Shown: positions 53,401 to 60,921, numbered from the stretch's first letter. The stretch is DNA of 64,000 nucleotides from Undibacterium_A arcticum (GCF_042660705.1 NZ_JBHSUQ010000001.1); one strand, 5' to 3'. Numbers and translations: made by a program. Notes: generated by a model from the sequence alone, not told the origin.

Positions 53401-54071
53401 CGCTGGACGACATCGTCGCCAAGCGCGTCGAGTTCCTGACCGGCTACCAGAACGCCGCGTATGCGCAGCAATACCGCGATTTCGTCGAGCAGGTGCGTAC
53501 CGCCGAAAGCCAGCTGGCAGGCAACGTCAAGTCGCTGCGCCTGACCGAGGCGGTAGCGCGCTACTACTACAAGCTGATGGCCTACAAGGACGAGTACGAA
53601 GTCGCGCGCCTGTACACCGACGGCAAGTTCCGCGACAAGATCGCGAACATGTTCGAAGGCGACTACAAGATCAACTTCCACCTCGCGCCGCCGCTACTTG
53701 CCAAGCGCGATGCCAAGGGCCATCTGATCAAGCAGCAATTCGGCCCGTGGATGATGAAGGCCTTCGGCGTGCTGGCCAGGTTCCGCTTCCTGCGCGGCAG
53801 CGCGCTCGACATCTTCGGCTACACCGAAGAGCGCAAGACCGAGCGCGCGCTGATCGCCGAGTACCGCGACACCGTCAGCAGGCTGCTGGCGACGCTGAGC
53901 CAGGACAACCTGGCACAAGCCGTCGCGATCGCCAGCATCCCGGAAGACATCCGCGGCTACGGCCACGTCAAGGAGCGTCATCTGAAGGCGGCCAAGGAGA
54001 AGGAGGCGGCGCTGCTGCATCCGGCTGGTACTTCGACCGCTGCTGCAGAGGCGGTGAAGCACGCTGCATAA
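50454..54071 (+). CDS. Indolepyruvate ferredoxin oxidoreductase, fused alpha/beta type
   Basis: TPP and Fe-S enzyme that oxidatively decarboxylates aryl pyruvates to acyl-CoA. The 1205-residue protein carries in order a TPP-binding pyrimidine region (about 40-260), the TPP diphosphate domain (about 430-640; CSGCPHNTSTKVPEGSRALA, GAEGVTW, LGDGTYFHSG), ferredoxin-like cysteines (CEGCGDCSVQSNC, about 668-680), a gamma domain (GILVTGIGGTGVVTVGQIL, about 763-781) and a C-terminal DUF6537-type part. Two oddities: N-terminal GDI/DDIS repeats from a 15-bp tandem repeat, and a linker with TPSPMQGEGRDGG (about 733-745) coded by an intergenic-type repeat. Position after hpd and phhA suggests phenylpyruvate or indolepyruvate use. 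Confidence 0.93.
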   Translation: MNAPLTSGQQLGDITLGDISLDDISLDDKYTLERGRAFITGTQALIRLPMLQRERDLAAGLNTAGYITGYRGSPLTSVDSTALKAKKHLDAHHVKFHPGINEDLAATAVWGTQQADLFPDAKYDGVFAMWYGKGPGIDRCGDVFKHANMAGSAKHGGVLVLAGDDHAAKSSTTAHQSEHILKACGIPVLYPSSVQEFIDYGLHAWAISRYTGLWVSMKCVTDIVESGASVDFDPDRVKIVLPQDFELPPGGLNIRWPDGVLEQEARMNNFKWYAALAYVRANKLNKIIWDSPKARIGIITAGKSYLDTRQALADLGIDENVARDIGIRLYKIGMTWPLEADGVQEFARGLEEILVVEEKRQILEYQVKEELYNLKDHERPRVVGKFDDTGEWDRNHRTGHGDWLLPATYELNPAQIARAIATRISKYFAGHPVEQRVKERIAYLEAKEAVLKVSTKPDPKTDRIPHFCSGCPHNTSTKVPEGSRALAGIGCHYMVLWMDRETSTFTHMGAEGVTWVGHAPFTNEKHVFTNLGDGTYFHSGVLAIRAAVSAKVNITYKILYNDAVAMTGGQVVDGPLDPARLSRQIAAEGVTPIIVVTDDPDKYPADYDWAPGVTVRHRSELEAVQLELREIAGVSAMIYDQTCASEKRRRRKKNEYPDPAKRAVINEAVCEGCGDCSVQSNCLSVEPLETEFGRKRQINQSSCNKDFSCVTGFCPSFVTVEGGKLKKPKAPATPSPMQGEGRDGGSVVDLPTPIIPSTEQPFGILVTGIGGTGVVTVGQILAMAAHVEGKGCSVLDMSGLAQKGGPVMSHVRLADRQEDIHSTRVGTGATDLVIGCDLIVSSSRDALSRMGEGRTYAAINSTGAPTAAFVRDPNWQFPGASAQSEIVAACGADHVDFIDAGKIATALMGDNIATNMFMLGYSWQKGWVPLSEAAILKAIDLNGVSIDFNKKAFAWGRAAAHDLAAITKLATPKQVIELKRAPSLDDIVAKRVEFLTGYQNAAYAQQYRDFVEQVRTAESQLAGNVKSLRLTEAVARYYYKLMAYKDEYEVARLYTDGKFRDKIANMFEGDYKINFHLAPPLLAKRDAKGHLIKQQFGPWMMKAFGVLARFRFLRGSALDIFGYTEERKTERALIAEYRDTVSRLLATLSQDNLAQAVAIASIPEDIRGYGHVKERHLKAAKEKEAALLHPAGTSTAAAEAVKHAA
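50487..50531 (+). repeat. 15-bp tandem repeat at the 5' end of the oxidoreductase gene
   Basis: Three units of G(G/A)CGACATA(A/T)CGCTG at 50487-50501, 50502-50516 and 50517-50531, with a partial fourth. They encode GDITL-GDISL-DDISL. Confidence 0.88.
52653..52688 (+). repeat. Palindromic repeat inserted in frame in a gene
   Basis: CCTTCCCCC (52653-52661) and GGGGGAAGG (52667-52675) form a 9-bp hairpin, followed by TCGGGATGGGGGT. The order palindrome plus GGGATGGGG matches the intergenic copy at 36227-36262. Here it lies within the interdomain linker of the oxidoreductase. Confidence 0.82.
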
Positions 54072-54097
54072 TCATCGCGCGAAGAAGGTCGCTTGCA

Positions 54098-54131
54098 AGG
54101 CGGGCCGCAGAAATGCGGCCTGCCTTTTTTT
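54098..54131 (+). terminator. Rho-independent terminator of the oxidoreductase gene
   Basis: A 12-bp stem with one G-U pair (AGGCGGGCCGCA with TGCGGCCTGCCT), a GAAA loop and a T-run, about 27 nt after the stop. Confidence 0.88.
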
Positions 54132-54353
54132 ATCGCGTTGATCGGGTGGTTCGATGATTTTTTGATATAGGGCGCGCAGTTGGTCAAGCAGGCGAGAACA
54201 GGTTAAAACAGGATTGTGTGGTTTATTACTTCTGTTAACGCTTTGCATAAACACAGTAAATTGCCGAAAGCATTAGGAATCGAGCGGCTCTCCGCGAGGT
54301 TGTTTCCATGTTAAATTGTAATTTTGCGATTTACAACAAGTGAGGCCACACTT

Positions 54354-54878
54354 ATGAAGTCATGGCTCGACCTTGAAATGCGCTTTCGTAGCCTTGCTCC
54401 CAACTTGCGGCATTGCCGCCTAGATGTGCAATGGGGCGCAGCGGGAGAGTATTGGCGGATAGCCGGTACAGGTTCAACGCCTACCACTCAAGAGTACGAG
54501 CTACTGTCGGTCGTGGCCGGTAAATTCCTCGGCCAAGTGCTGAATGCCAGCGACGAGGCCGACAAAGTCCTCCTTCAGATCACTGACCCCAAAATACGCT
54601 GGTACGAAGCGCTCAAGCTGATGAGCCCATCGTTCGGCGACAGAAGCTATGGGCATCAGGTCAATGAAGACGGTAGCTCCGCAGGGCACATCTACACCGG
54701 TAGCATCAGTAACATCGCAGAATCAGCGGCGAACCTGTGTCTATCCTTCCAAACGTCTCACCCGACAGTTGAGCGCAAGAGCAAGTTGCAGTGGCTGCAT
54801 GAGAACTACTTCAAGGGATTGGTTATTGGCATAATTATTGCCATCGTGGGTGCCGTCGCAAAGCATTTCATAGGTTGA
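54354..54878 (+). CDS. Hypothetical protein with a C-terminal membrane anchor
   Basis: 174 residues from ATG 54354 (MKSWLDLEMRFRSLAP) with GAGG 8 nt before it. I recognise no family. The first 150 residues are soluble and contain no obvious motif; the C-terminus (KGLVIGIIIAIVGAVAKHF) is a single membrane helix, so the protein is probably tail-anchored with the domain in the cytoplasm. Codon use is AT-richer than in the flanking metabolic genes. The next gene, 87 nt downstream on the same strand, is a phospholipase D-like protein; both stand in an accessory-looking patch beside a dead transposase. Confidence 0.65.
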   Translation: MKSWLDLEMRFRSLAPNLRHCRLDVQWGAAGEYWRIAGTGSTPTTQEYELLSVVAGKFLGQVLNASDEADKVLLQITDPKIRWYEALKLMSPSFGDRSYGHQVNEDGSSAGHIYTGSISNIAESAANLCLSFQTSHPTVERKSKLQWLHENYFKGLVIGIIIAIVGAVAKHFIG

Positions 54879-54965
54879 TGCGGACTAACTTTCAACTATA
54901 GGGCAGACCATGGTGAGTCCGTGGTCTTCGTCTCATGTCAAACATTAGAGCGCTCGATCCCAATC

Positions 54966-55664
54966 ATGGACAAGCTGACCCTACTCACTGAACTTCGTGC
55001 AATGGCCGGCGACATTCCGGATTTCAATGCCTATTCTTCGACATCACGAGTGCACTTGGAGTGGCTCGGAAAAACGCACGCTCTCATTTTGCGCTGGAAC
55101 AGATTGGAGGCCATCGCTTTCAGCAGTGCGGCCGACTTCTTATCGTTCGATGTCACGAGGGTAACGAATATTGCGAAGCTAATGGGTATCTTGCATCGAG
55201 CAATTGCTGACCTTGAACTAGAAGTTCCAACGTTGCCAAGTCAGACTTTTGGGCCGGGTGCCGTATATGATTTCCTCAAGACATTGCGCGATCTTCTCGC
55301 CTCGGCGACCAAATCGATTTTCATAGTCGATCCCTATTTGGATGAACAGATTTTTGATGCTTATCTTTCGACGGTCTCTCCGAACGTAGCAGTTCGCCTT
55401 CTTGCGCGGGAATATGCAGCTGCGCTGAAACCCGCGATCGCCAAGTTTGTCGCTCAGAACAGAATTTCCGTCGAGGCGCGATCGTCAAAGTCCATTCATG
55501 ATCGAGTCGTTTTCCTAGATGATCGATCTTGTTGGGTATTGGGACAATCGATAAGAGACGCTGCAAAGTCAAAGCCAACATATTTGGCTCCCCTCGCAGC
55601 TGACACAGTGCAGCTCAAGAAGGCCGACTATGAGCAAATCTGGGTCGCGGCAACTCCCATCTGA
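54966..55664 (+). CDS. Phospholipase D-like domain protein
   Basis: 232 residues from ATG 54966 (MDKLTLLTELRAMAG). The C-terminal half resembles the phospholipase D/nuclease superfamily: KSIFIVDPYLDEQIFDAYL gives the first strand and DPYL signature, and SIHDRVVFLDDRSCWVLGQS corresponds to the H-x-K/R-x4-D box (His, Arg, Asp at the expected spacing) followed by the G-x-S segment. A single box suggests action as a dimer, as in nucleases of this superfamily. The N-terminal 100 residues are unassigned. Similar proteins occur in bacterial defence and repair loci, so a defence role with the upstream membrane protein is possible but not shown. Confidence 0.65.
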   Translation: MDKLTLLTELRAMAGDIPDFNAYSSTSRVHLEWLGKTHALILRWNRLEAIAFSSAADFLSFDVTRVTNIAKLMGILHRAIADLELEVPTLPSQTFGPGAVYDFLKTLRDLLASATKSIFIVDPYLDEQIFDAYLSTVSPNVAVRLLAREYAAALKPAIAKFVAQNRISVEARSSKSIHDRVVFLDDRSCWVLGQSIRDAAKSKPTYLAPLAADTVQLKKADYEQIWVAATPI

Positions 55665-55743
55665 ACATTCTAATATTTCGTTTGTCCGAGATGCGAAACG
55701 GCAAGACCCTAGGGGTTGTTGGTATGGCCGTAAGGTGTATTTG

Positions 55744-55788
55744 GTAGGGCGTCAATAAGCGCAGCGCATTGCGCCGCATGGGATGCGC
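55744..55788 (+). repeat. REP-like palindrome before the RAYT relic
   Basis: GTAGGGCGTCAATAAGCGC followed by AGCGCATTGCGCCGCATG and GGATGCGC. The unit GTAGGGCGCAAT...ATTGCGCCGCATG recurs at 60737-60765. Placement directly beside a RAYT transposase gene fits a REP element. Confidence 0.6.
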
Positions 55789-55800
55789 TAACCTCCAGCG

Positions 55801-56190
55801 ATGCCTAACTACCGACGCGCCTGGCATCCGGGCGGCACTTATTTTTTCACCGTGAGTCTGCTCGAACGCCCAAGCAACGATTTGCTGGTGCGGCATATTG
55901 ATCCTCTGCGCGACGCGGTACGCCACGTTCGGATCAATCATCCTTTTATCATCCACGCCTGGGTCGTACTACCCGATCGTCTGGATTGCGTGATCGAACT
56001 TCCGCCTGGCGATATCGATTTTTGCGACGCGCTGGCGCTTGATCATTGTCGTTTTTTTCCAAATCCATTCCCAACACTGATGCTTTCTGCAGTGCGCTTG
56101 CGGCGCGGCGAACGCGCGATTTGGCAACGTCGTTATTGAGAGCATTTGATACGCGATGAACGGGATTCGAATGACCCGGAGCACCTTAGG
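55801..56190 (+). pseudogene. REP-associated tyrosine transposase (RAYT), inactivated
   Basis: The N-terminal part MPNYRRAWHPGGTYFFTVSLLERPSNDLLVRHID and HAWVVLPDRLDCVIELPPGD is typical of the Y1/RAYT group. The protein is dead in several ways: the HUH motif, normally HLH, reads RLD; the frame is lost around 56030-56085, where the usual RWRLIKSRFSK region appears only in another frame; and the TGG after IWQRRY is a TGA at 56137-56139, after which EHLIRDE continues. Beyond about 56190 the similarity fades. It is flanked by a REP-like palindrome. Confidence 0.82.
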
Positions 56191-56243
56191 TGCAGTATTA
56201 CGTTGCCCCTAAAAATGCATTGAATGCGAGTGCGCTGAAACGA

Positions 56244-56702
56244 TCAACCCTGCTTAAAGCAAGCTCCCTTGAGATCGACTGCGATGCGGATCAGTTCATT
56301 GCTGCCACCGCCGAAAACATTTCCTCCGCTATAGGTCAGGCATCCTTCATTTTTATACAGGACCTCCAGGCGTTGCGCATCGTTACCAAGGTAAAACGGA
56401 ATCCAACGCTTGCCGGTTTCGTATCGCGACAAGTCGTCTGGCGCGCCGATCAGCGCGGACACTTCGCTCATTGCCATTCCGAGTTTCAGACGTGCGAATC
56501 TGCTGTTTGCTGCAGGCGAACCAAGAATTTCTCCAATAGGCTTGTCCTGGTTCGCTTTGCTGGTGGTTGGCGACTGCGCGGCTGCTTGCGTTTGCGTCTG
56601 CGTTGCCGGAGCCACGGCGGTAGCTGTATGGTCTGGTGCCTTGGTGTTGGCGCAACCGGCGATGGCAAGAATTGCCGCAGCCAAGACGATATTTTTATTC
56701 AT
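56244..56702 (-). CDS. Lipoprotein with a SmpA/OmlA (BamE-like) domain
   Basis: 152-residue lipoprotein from ATG 56702: MNKNIVLAAAILAIAGCANTK with lipobox IAGC, so the mature protein is anchored by Cys17. A Thr/Ala/Gln-rich linker (about 20-60) precedes a domain with SRFARLKLGMAMSEVSALIGAPDD, the G-M-x3-E/Q-V-x-x-L-x-G-x-P signature of the SmpA/OmlA fold. It is not the BamE orthologue by length and sequence; its partner is unknown. No operon neighbours. Confidence 0.78.
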   Translation of the reverse strand: MNKNIVLAAAILAIAGCANTKAPDHTATAVAPATQTQTQAAAQSPTTSKANQDKPIGEILGSPAANSRFARLKLGMAMSEVSALIGAPDDLSRYETGKRWIPFYLGNDAQRLEVLYKNEGCLTYSGGNVFGGGSNELIRIAVDLKGACFKQG

Positions 56703-57004
56703 TATCCTTACCTCGATTTGATTGAATGTATTTCGTTGATTTAAACAATGCATTCTTTTGATTGGAAAATGGCGCGCTCACGGGAACCGCTTTACGCTTT
56801 GTGCCGCGGCCATCTTACTTGAACTCTTATGGCTTGGCTATTTTGACAACATCAAACGAAAGAGACGGAAACAGATAAGCGCTACTCAACGCGCCTCACC
56901 ACATTCCGACTCTAGCGGAATCAGCCTTTCACGAATGACGCAAGGCCAGAACGGTGGGTTCGTATTCCCCTATCCCGATTAAACTTTTAAAAAAGCGGTA
57001 GATA
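56703..57004. other. 302-bp gap after the lipoprotein start
   Basis: A 74-codon plus frame (56758-56982) contains one hydrophobic stretch but has no ribosome binding site or family match. I see nothing else firm. Confidence 0.35.
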
Positions 57005-57046
57005 AAAAAACTCTGCGTATGACGCAAGTCATAACGCAGAGTTTTT
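57005..57046 (-). terminator. Terminator of amtB, probably bidirectional
   Basis: ACTCTGCGT-ATGAC and its complement with one bulged A, loop GCAA, A-run on one side and T-run on the other. It follows the amtB stop by about 85 nt on the minus strand. Confidence 0.8.
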
Positions 57047-57060
57047 CATCAATCCGGTGC

Positions 57061-57104
57061 AGTCTGTAGCGCGGGTCCCGCGCTACAGACTGGCTGCAAA
57101 GCCA
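57061..57104. repeat. Perfect 31-bp palindrome plus a second small hairpin
   Basis: AGTCTGTAGCGCGGG (57061-57075) is followed after one base by its exact complement (57077-57091), then TGGCT-GCAA-AGCCA (57091-57104). It lies between amtB and its terminator, and resembles the two-hairpin layout of the 36.1/47.2 kb elements without sharing their backbone. Confidence 0.7.
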
Positions 57105-57130
57105 GGCCAGAAAATACGACCGCTGGTTGT

Positions 57131-58360
57131 TCAGGTTCCCAGATACGCTTCCTCGCCATGCAGTTCGGCATCGAGCCCGCGCTCCTCTGCTGCCTCGGCA
57201 TCCACCTTGACCGGCGTCACGCGGTTGATCAGCCACAACATGCCCCAGGTGAACGCAAACGCCCAGATGCCGGATATGCATACCGCCACACATTGTTTGA
57301 CGAAGAACTCGCTACCGCCCAGCAACAGGCCGTCAACACCGGCCGGATTCCATGCCTTGGAGGCAAATACGCCGAGCAGGACTGTGCCGAGCAAGCCACC
57401 TACACCATGCACGCCCCACACATCGAGCGCGTCATCGAGGCCAAGCCGGTTTTTCAGCGCAACCGCGTAATAGCACACCAGGCCGGCCAGAATCCCGATG
57501 ATGGCTGCCGTGCTCAATGACACGTAGCCGGCGGCAGGTGTGATCGTGGCGAGGCCTGCCACCGAGCCGGTCAGCAAGCCGACAAACTTCGGCCGCTTGG
57601 CGCTAACCCATTCAATCAGCAGCCAAGTGACAGCAGCAAAGGACGCAGCGACGTCGGTGTTGAGGAAAGCAGTAGCCGTCACCCCATCAACGCGAAACTC
57701 GGAGCCGGCGTTAAAACCATACCAGCCGAACCAGAGCAGGCCGGTGCCCAATGCAATCAGCGGCACGTTATGCGGATTGACGCCCATCACACGACGGCGC
57801 CCAACATACAGCACCGAAGCCAGTGCCGCAAAACCAGCGGTGTTGTGCACCACGATGCCGCCCGCGTAGTCGAGTACGCCCCACTTTGCAAACAGGCCGT
57901 CCGGACTCCACACCATATGCACGAACGGGAAATACACGAACACGAGCCAGCCGGTGAGGAACAGGAAATACGCCTTGAAGGTCACGCGGTTGGCAAACGC
58001 GCCGGTGATCAAAGCCGGCGTGATGATGGCAAACATCATCTGATAAGCCACGTGAACCACGAGTGGGATCCCGGCATCGTTACCGGTGTACATGGTGTCC
58101 AGGGTAATCCCGCGCAGAAACGCATAGTGAGTCGGGTCGCCGATGATGCCGAACCAGCTCGGGCCGAAGCACATCGAGTAGCCGAACGCAAACCATAGCA
58201 CCGTGGTCCACGCGAGCGAGATGAAACTCTGCATCATGATGGACAGTACATTCTTGCGCTCCACCAAACCACCGTAGAAGAATGCGAGTCCCGGCGTCAT
58301 CAGCATGACCAGGCTCGTACAAAGCAGCATGAATGCTGTATTACCAATATTTATAGGCAT
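57131..58360 (-). CDS. amtB: Ammonium transporter AmtB
   Basis: Trimeric ammonium channel of the inner membrane. The 409-residue protein has 11 expected membrane helices and begins with the first helix without a cleavable signal peptide (MPINIGNTAFMLLCTSLVMLMTPGLAFFYGGLV). Conserved pore residues are seen: the twin His in DYAGGIVVHNTAG and WGVHGVGGLLGT, and the periplasmic gate Phe residues. The usual glnK (PII) gene does not precede it; the upstream 550 bp contain no gene. No clear sigma-54 site was found on the minus strand upstream. Confidence 0.95.
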   Translation of the reverse strand: MPINIGNTAFMLLCTSLVMLMTPGLAFFYGGLVERKNVLSIMMQSFISLAWTTVLWFAFGYSMCFGPSWFGIIGDPTHYAFLRGITLDTMYTGNDAGIPLVVHVAYQMMFAIITPALITGAFANRVTFKAYFLFLTGWLVFVYFPFVHMVWSPDGLFAKWGVLDYAGGIVVHNTAGFAALASVLYVGRRRVMGVNPHNVPLIALGTGLLWFGWYGFNAGSEFRVDGVTATAFLNTDVAASFAAVTWLLIEWVSAKRPKFVGLLTGSVAGLATITPAAGYVSLSTAAIIGILAGLVCYYAVALKNRLGLDDALDVWGVHGVGGLLGTVLLGVFASKAWNPAGVDGLLLGGSEFFVKQCVAVCISGIWAFAFTWGMLWLINRVTPVKVDAEAAEERGLDAELHGEEAYLGT

Positions 58361-58670
58361 GAATCGTCTCCTTTAGTTATCCTTGCGTACACGGGATCTA
58401 TCAGTCACGGTCAGTGGAGGCCAAGCCACTTGATTCATGGCAAATAAATCATTTTTGGCACGGGACTGGGTATTCCCCCCGATACCTTGACGTCGGTATC
58501 GCTTGTCACGCACGCTAGCGCATAGTATTCGGCGTCCACCGCTTTTCTATACGTCCGGGACTATAGTCGGTCTCGGACTGTGCATATATGCAGGCTGACG
58601 ATCAGCAAGTCTGCTCGTGATAGCTGCAAGGGGACTCGGTACATTAGACGCAGCGAGTTCAAGAGCAATG
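58361..58670. other. Upstream region of amtB
   Basis: No gene. A weak hairpin GATACC/GGTATC lies at 58481-58500. A TGGCACGGGACTGGG string on the plus strand resembles a sigma-54 -24 element but faces away from amtB and lacks the GC element. Confidence 0.4.
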
Positions 58671-58748
58671 ATCGCGACAGCGCTGATGGGCTCCAACATT
58701 GCGACCAATATGTTCATGCTCGGTCGTGCGTGGCAAAAAGGCTGGTAG
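58671..58748 (+). pseudogene. Relic of a second indolepyruvate oxidoreductase gene
   Basis: 75 nt (58671-58745) match 53160-53234 in the oxidoreductase gene in 69 of 75 positions by my count. The relic reads IATALMGSNIATNMFMLG(RA)WQKGW and ends in TAG, against IATALMGDNIATNMFMLG(YS)WQKGW in the intact gene. No similarity is seen on either side. Confidence 0.82.
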
Positions 58749-58912
58749 ACCGGCACCAAGCCACGCCGAACACTGCAAATATTTAATTGCACAGTTCATA
58801 GTTTCCATAAAGCAACTTACTGTACCATTCGTCTAAGTTAGATTCCTTTCTCTAACTCAAATAAGACCGCAAAAATATCCGACACTACTCATCCAGGCTA
58901 GGAGATCCAAAC

Positions 58913-59507
58913 ATGTGGTTTACATCGATTTTTAAAAGAAAAACCAGCAGCAAGCCGGTATTAAAAACGCAAGCCGCGGCCATCAAATCGCCGGTGCGGC
59001 AACCACAAGTTGGAAAACCAGCTTCAGCATCGCAGCCTGCAGCGATTCTGCCGGCAAAAAGCGCCACTCAGAATTTGATTCAATACGACGAACAGCTAAT
59101 ACCCCAATTAAAAAGCGATCATGCAACGGTGCTGGTGCTGTATTCGAACGTGGCCAATATGGTGAACGCCGATCAATGGGGCAGCGTGCCGACCGCCTTG
59201 CGTGAGGTGCGCATTGCGCTGTACGGGCATTTGTTGACGGAAGGAGTGAAACTGTATTCGTATATGCGGCGCAACCTGGCCGAGGATCAAACTCTGTTCG
59301 AAGTGTATCGCTCGTTCAAAAAAAGAAATGGATGAAATAGGCAGGGCGGCATTTGCTTTCTTCGATAAATATCAGGACTCAAGTAGCATGACTACCGCAG
59401 AAGCGCGGCAGTCTTTCAAGACGGAGTTTGAGGGCATCGGCAAGGTGCTGGTGGACCGCATCAGCCGCGAAGAAACCATGCTCTATCCGCTCTACCTGCC
59501 TTCATGA
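58913..59507 (+). pseudogene. Hemerythrin-domain protein, frameshifted at an A7 run
   Basis: The gene starts at ATG 58913 (MWFTSIFKRKTSSKPV), with an Ala/Ser/Pro-rich N-terminal part of about 60 residues and then a hemerythrin-like HHE domain: LKSDHATVLVLYSNVANMV, ALYGHLLTEGVKLYSYM, and after the shift SREETMLYPLYLP. At seven A (59318-59324) the frame ends as KKRNG; with six A it reads SFKKEMDEIGRAAFAFFDKY and continues to the stop at 59507, giving about 197 residues. Such proteins bind a di-iron centre and sense or store oxygen or nitric oxide. The intact ligand set spans the shift, so the sequence as given would lose the final Glu/Tyr helix. Confidence 0.8.
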
Positions 59508-59592
59508 AAAAAGCCACGGTTCGTAGAGTCAATCTGCGGGCTTGATGCGGCAACAATTTGCTGATTCAGCAGATCGAAAATTCAAGCCGACA

Positions 59593-60209
59593 TCAGTCGC
59601 TACCGAGCGCATTTTTCCTGGATGACGGTGCCGGCAAAGTCTCTTTCTGCAGCACCGCTTCTTCGTTACCACCCACCGAAGAATCATCCAGATAGCGCTC
59701 GACCAGTCCGAAGAACTGATCGTAGAACTTGGCGGCCGAGATCGTTTCACTGCCGACCTTGACCAGCGCATCATCGCTGCTGCCGATCGGTAACGACACC
59801 GATCCCAGCGCGCCGACGCCGATGCTGGCGGAGTTGCTGCTTTTCTTCAGCGAATAGCTGTCTTGCACGGCATTGGCAAACACGGTGGTGCTGTTGCTGC
59901 CGGCGCTGTTGGATGCGCAGACCACGCTGACTTCGATTTCAAGATGCACCTCGTGATCCGGCTGGAACTTCTTGCGCCCTCTGAGGAAGGCCGGTTTCGA
60001 TTCCGCGATCACGTAACCCTGGCTCAATAAGGCGCGCCGTGCCGCTTCGCACGACGAGTGGTCGGCGCCGGGGAAGCTGCGTGAAAACACGTTCGCGGTG
60101 CCGAAGTTTCCTGCGGATAGCTGGCCGGTCTGATGCCAGAGCAGCCGGACAGGACTGCGGCAGAGAATGCGACCAGCAGGTAGGACTTGGGATGACGCGG
60201 GTTGGACAT
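59593..60209 (-). pseudogene. DUF2242 family lipoprotein, frameshifted
   Basis: The N-terminus at ATG 60209 is a lipoprotein signal (YLLVAFSAAVLSGCSG, lipobox LSGC) followed by IRPASYPQET; the rest continues in another frame as VFSRSFPGADHSSCEAARRALLSQGYVIAESKPAF and runs to 59593. Adding one base at about 60104-60106 (ACTTCGG to ACTTTCGG) gives QETFGTANVFSRSF. The joined product is about 205 residues and matches the DUF2242 type: a mixed domain with FLRGRKKFQPDHEVHLEIEVSVVC and an acidic C-terminus. Function unknown; presumably periplasmic. Confidence 0.78.
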
Positions 60210-60272
60210 GCCTGAGTTCCTGCGATTCTTAAGTAGATATAAGCTGATTGCTGATATCGAACCAGCGCCGCC

Positions 60273-60473
60273 TTAGTCGTTCAGCGCCGCCTTCGCCGCT
60301 TCTTCGGGCGTCAAACCGTCGTAGAACTGGTCGGTAAACCATTCGACTTGTTCTTCGATGTGATCCTGCGCTTGCGCCAGCGTTGCGCCGCCGGCCACCA
60401 GGAATTTTTCGACTTCGGTACACCAGGCGATCAGTGCCGCGGTTTCCGGGTCCAGTTCATTTTTCTTTGCCAT
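60273..60473 (-). CDS. Small conserved hypothetical protein
   Basis: 66 residues from ATG 60473 (MAKKNELDPETAALIAWC). It is acidic, helical in appearance (ALIAWCTEVEKFLVAGGATLAQAQDHIEEQVEWFTDQFYDGLTPEEAA could form two to three helices), with no membrane segment. GAACAGCC-type upstream sequence includes AAGGAACAG as a likely ribosome binding site. I do not recognise a named family; coding bias and length make it a probable real gene. It is on the same strand as the DUF2242 gene. Confidence 0.65.
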   Translation of the reverse strand: MAKKNELDPETAALIAWCTEVEKFLVAGGATLAQAQDHIEEQVEWFTDQFYDGLTPEEAAKAALND

Positions 60474-60567
60474 GGCTGTTCCTTCGTATGCAAAGCCGTA
60501 TTTTAACGCGCTGCTCGAGCGTCGAGCATCAGGCGTCAAACGTCGGGGCTGCTAATTTCTCCAAAAT

Positions 60568-60707
60568 CCGTTCGCGCTGAGTAGCCCCATCGGGGCGTAT
60601 AGAAGCGTTTTTGAGGCTGGGCCAAGCTTCGATACGCCGCTTATTTTATTCCGCTCGTCCTGAGTAGCTGCGCAGCAGCGTATCGAAGGGCTACTCAGCC
60701 CGAACGG
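60568..60707. repeat. Palindromic intergenic repeat, TTCGCCCTGAGTAG family, copy 2
   Basis: Starts with CCGTTCGCGCTGAGTAGCC and ends with GGGCTACTCAGCCCGAACGG; an internal CTCGTCCTGAGTAGC copy and GCGTATCGAAGGG lie at about 60653-60690. Same layout as 30808-30909. Confidence 0.82.
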
Positions 60708-60736
60708 ATAAAAAGGATGTGAAAAATTATCAGTTC

Positions 60737-60765
60737 GTAGGGCGCAATCGTTATTGCGCCGCATG
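60737..60765. repeat. REP-like palindrome, second copy
   Basis: GTAGGGCGCAATCGTTATTG followed by CGCCGCATG; the core GGCGCAAT/ATTGCGCC is palindromic. Related to 55744-55788. Confidence 0.6.
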
Positions 60766-60921
60766 TGAAATCCACAAGCGCTGCACCGGCACCACGCATT
60801 ATCGATGCGCCTTCACAGCCTATATGCTGGCAAATCCGCATCGATATTGCGTGGTGCAGAAGCTGGTATTTTTTCGACACAATCGCAGCCGATTCGGTGT
60901 AATACGCTGCGCTATTACAGC

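Noticed and set aside
56758..56982. 74-codon plus frame with one hydrophobic stretch
   Set aside because: No ribosome binding site, no recognisable family and too short to support.
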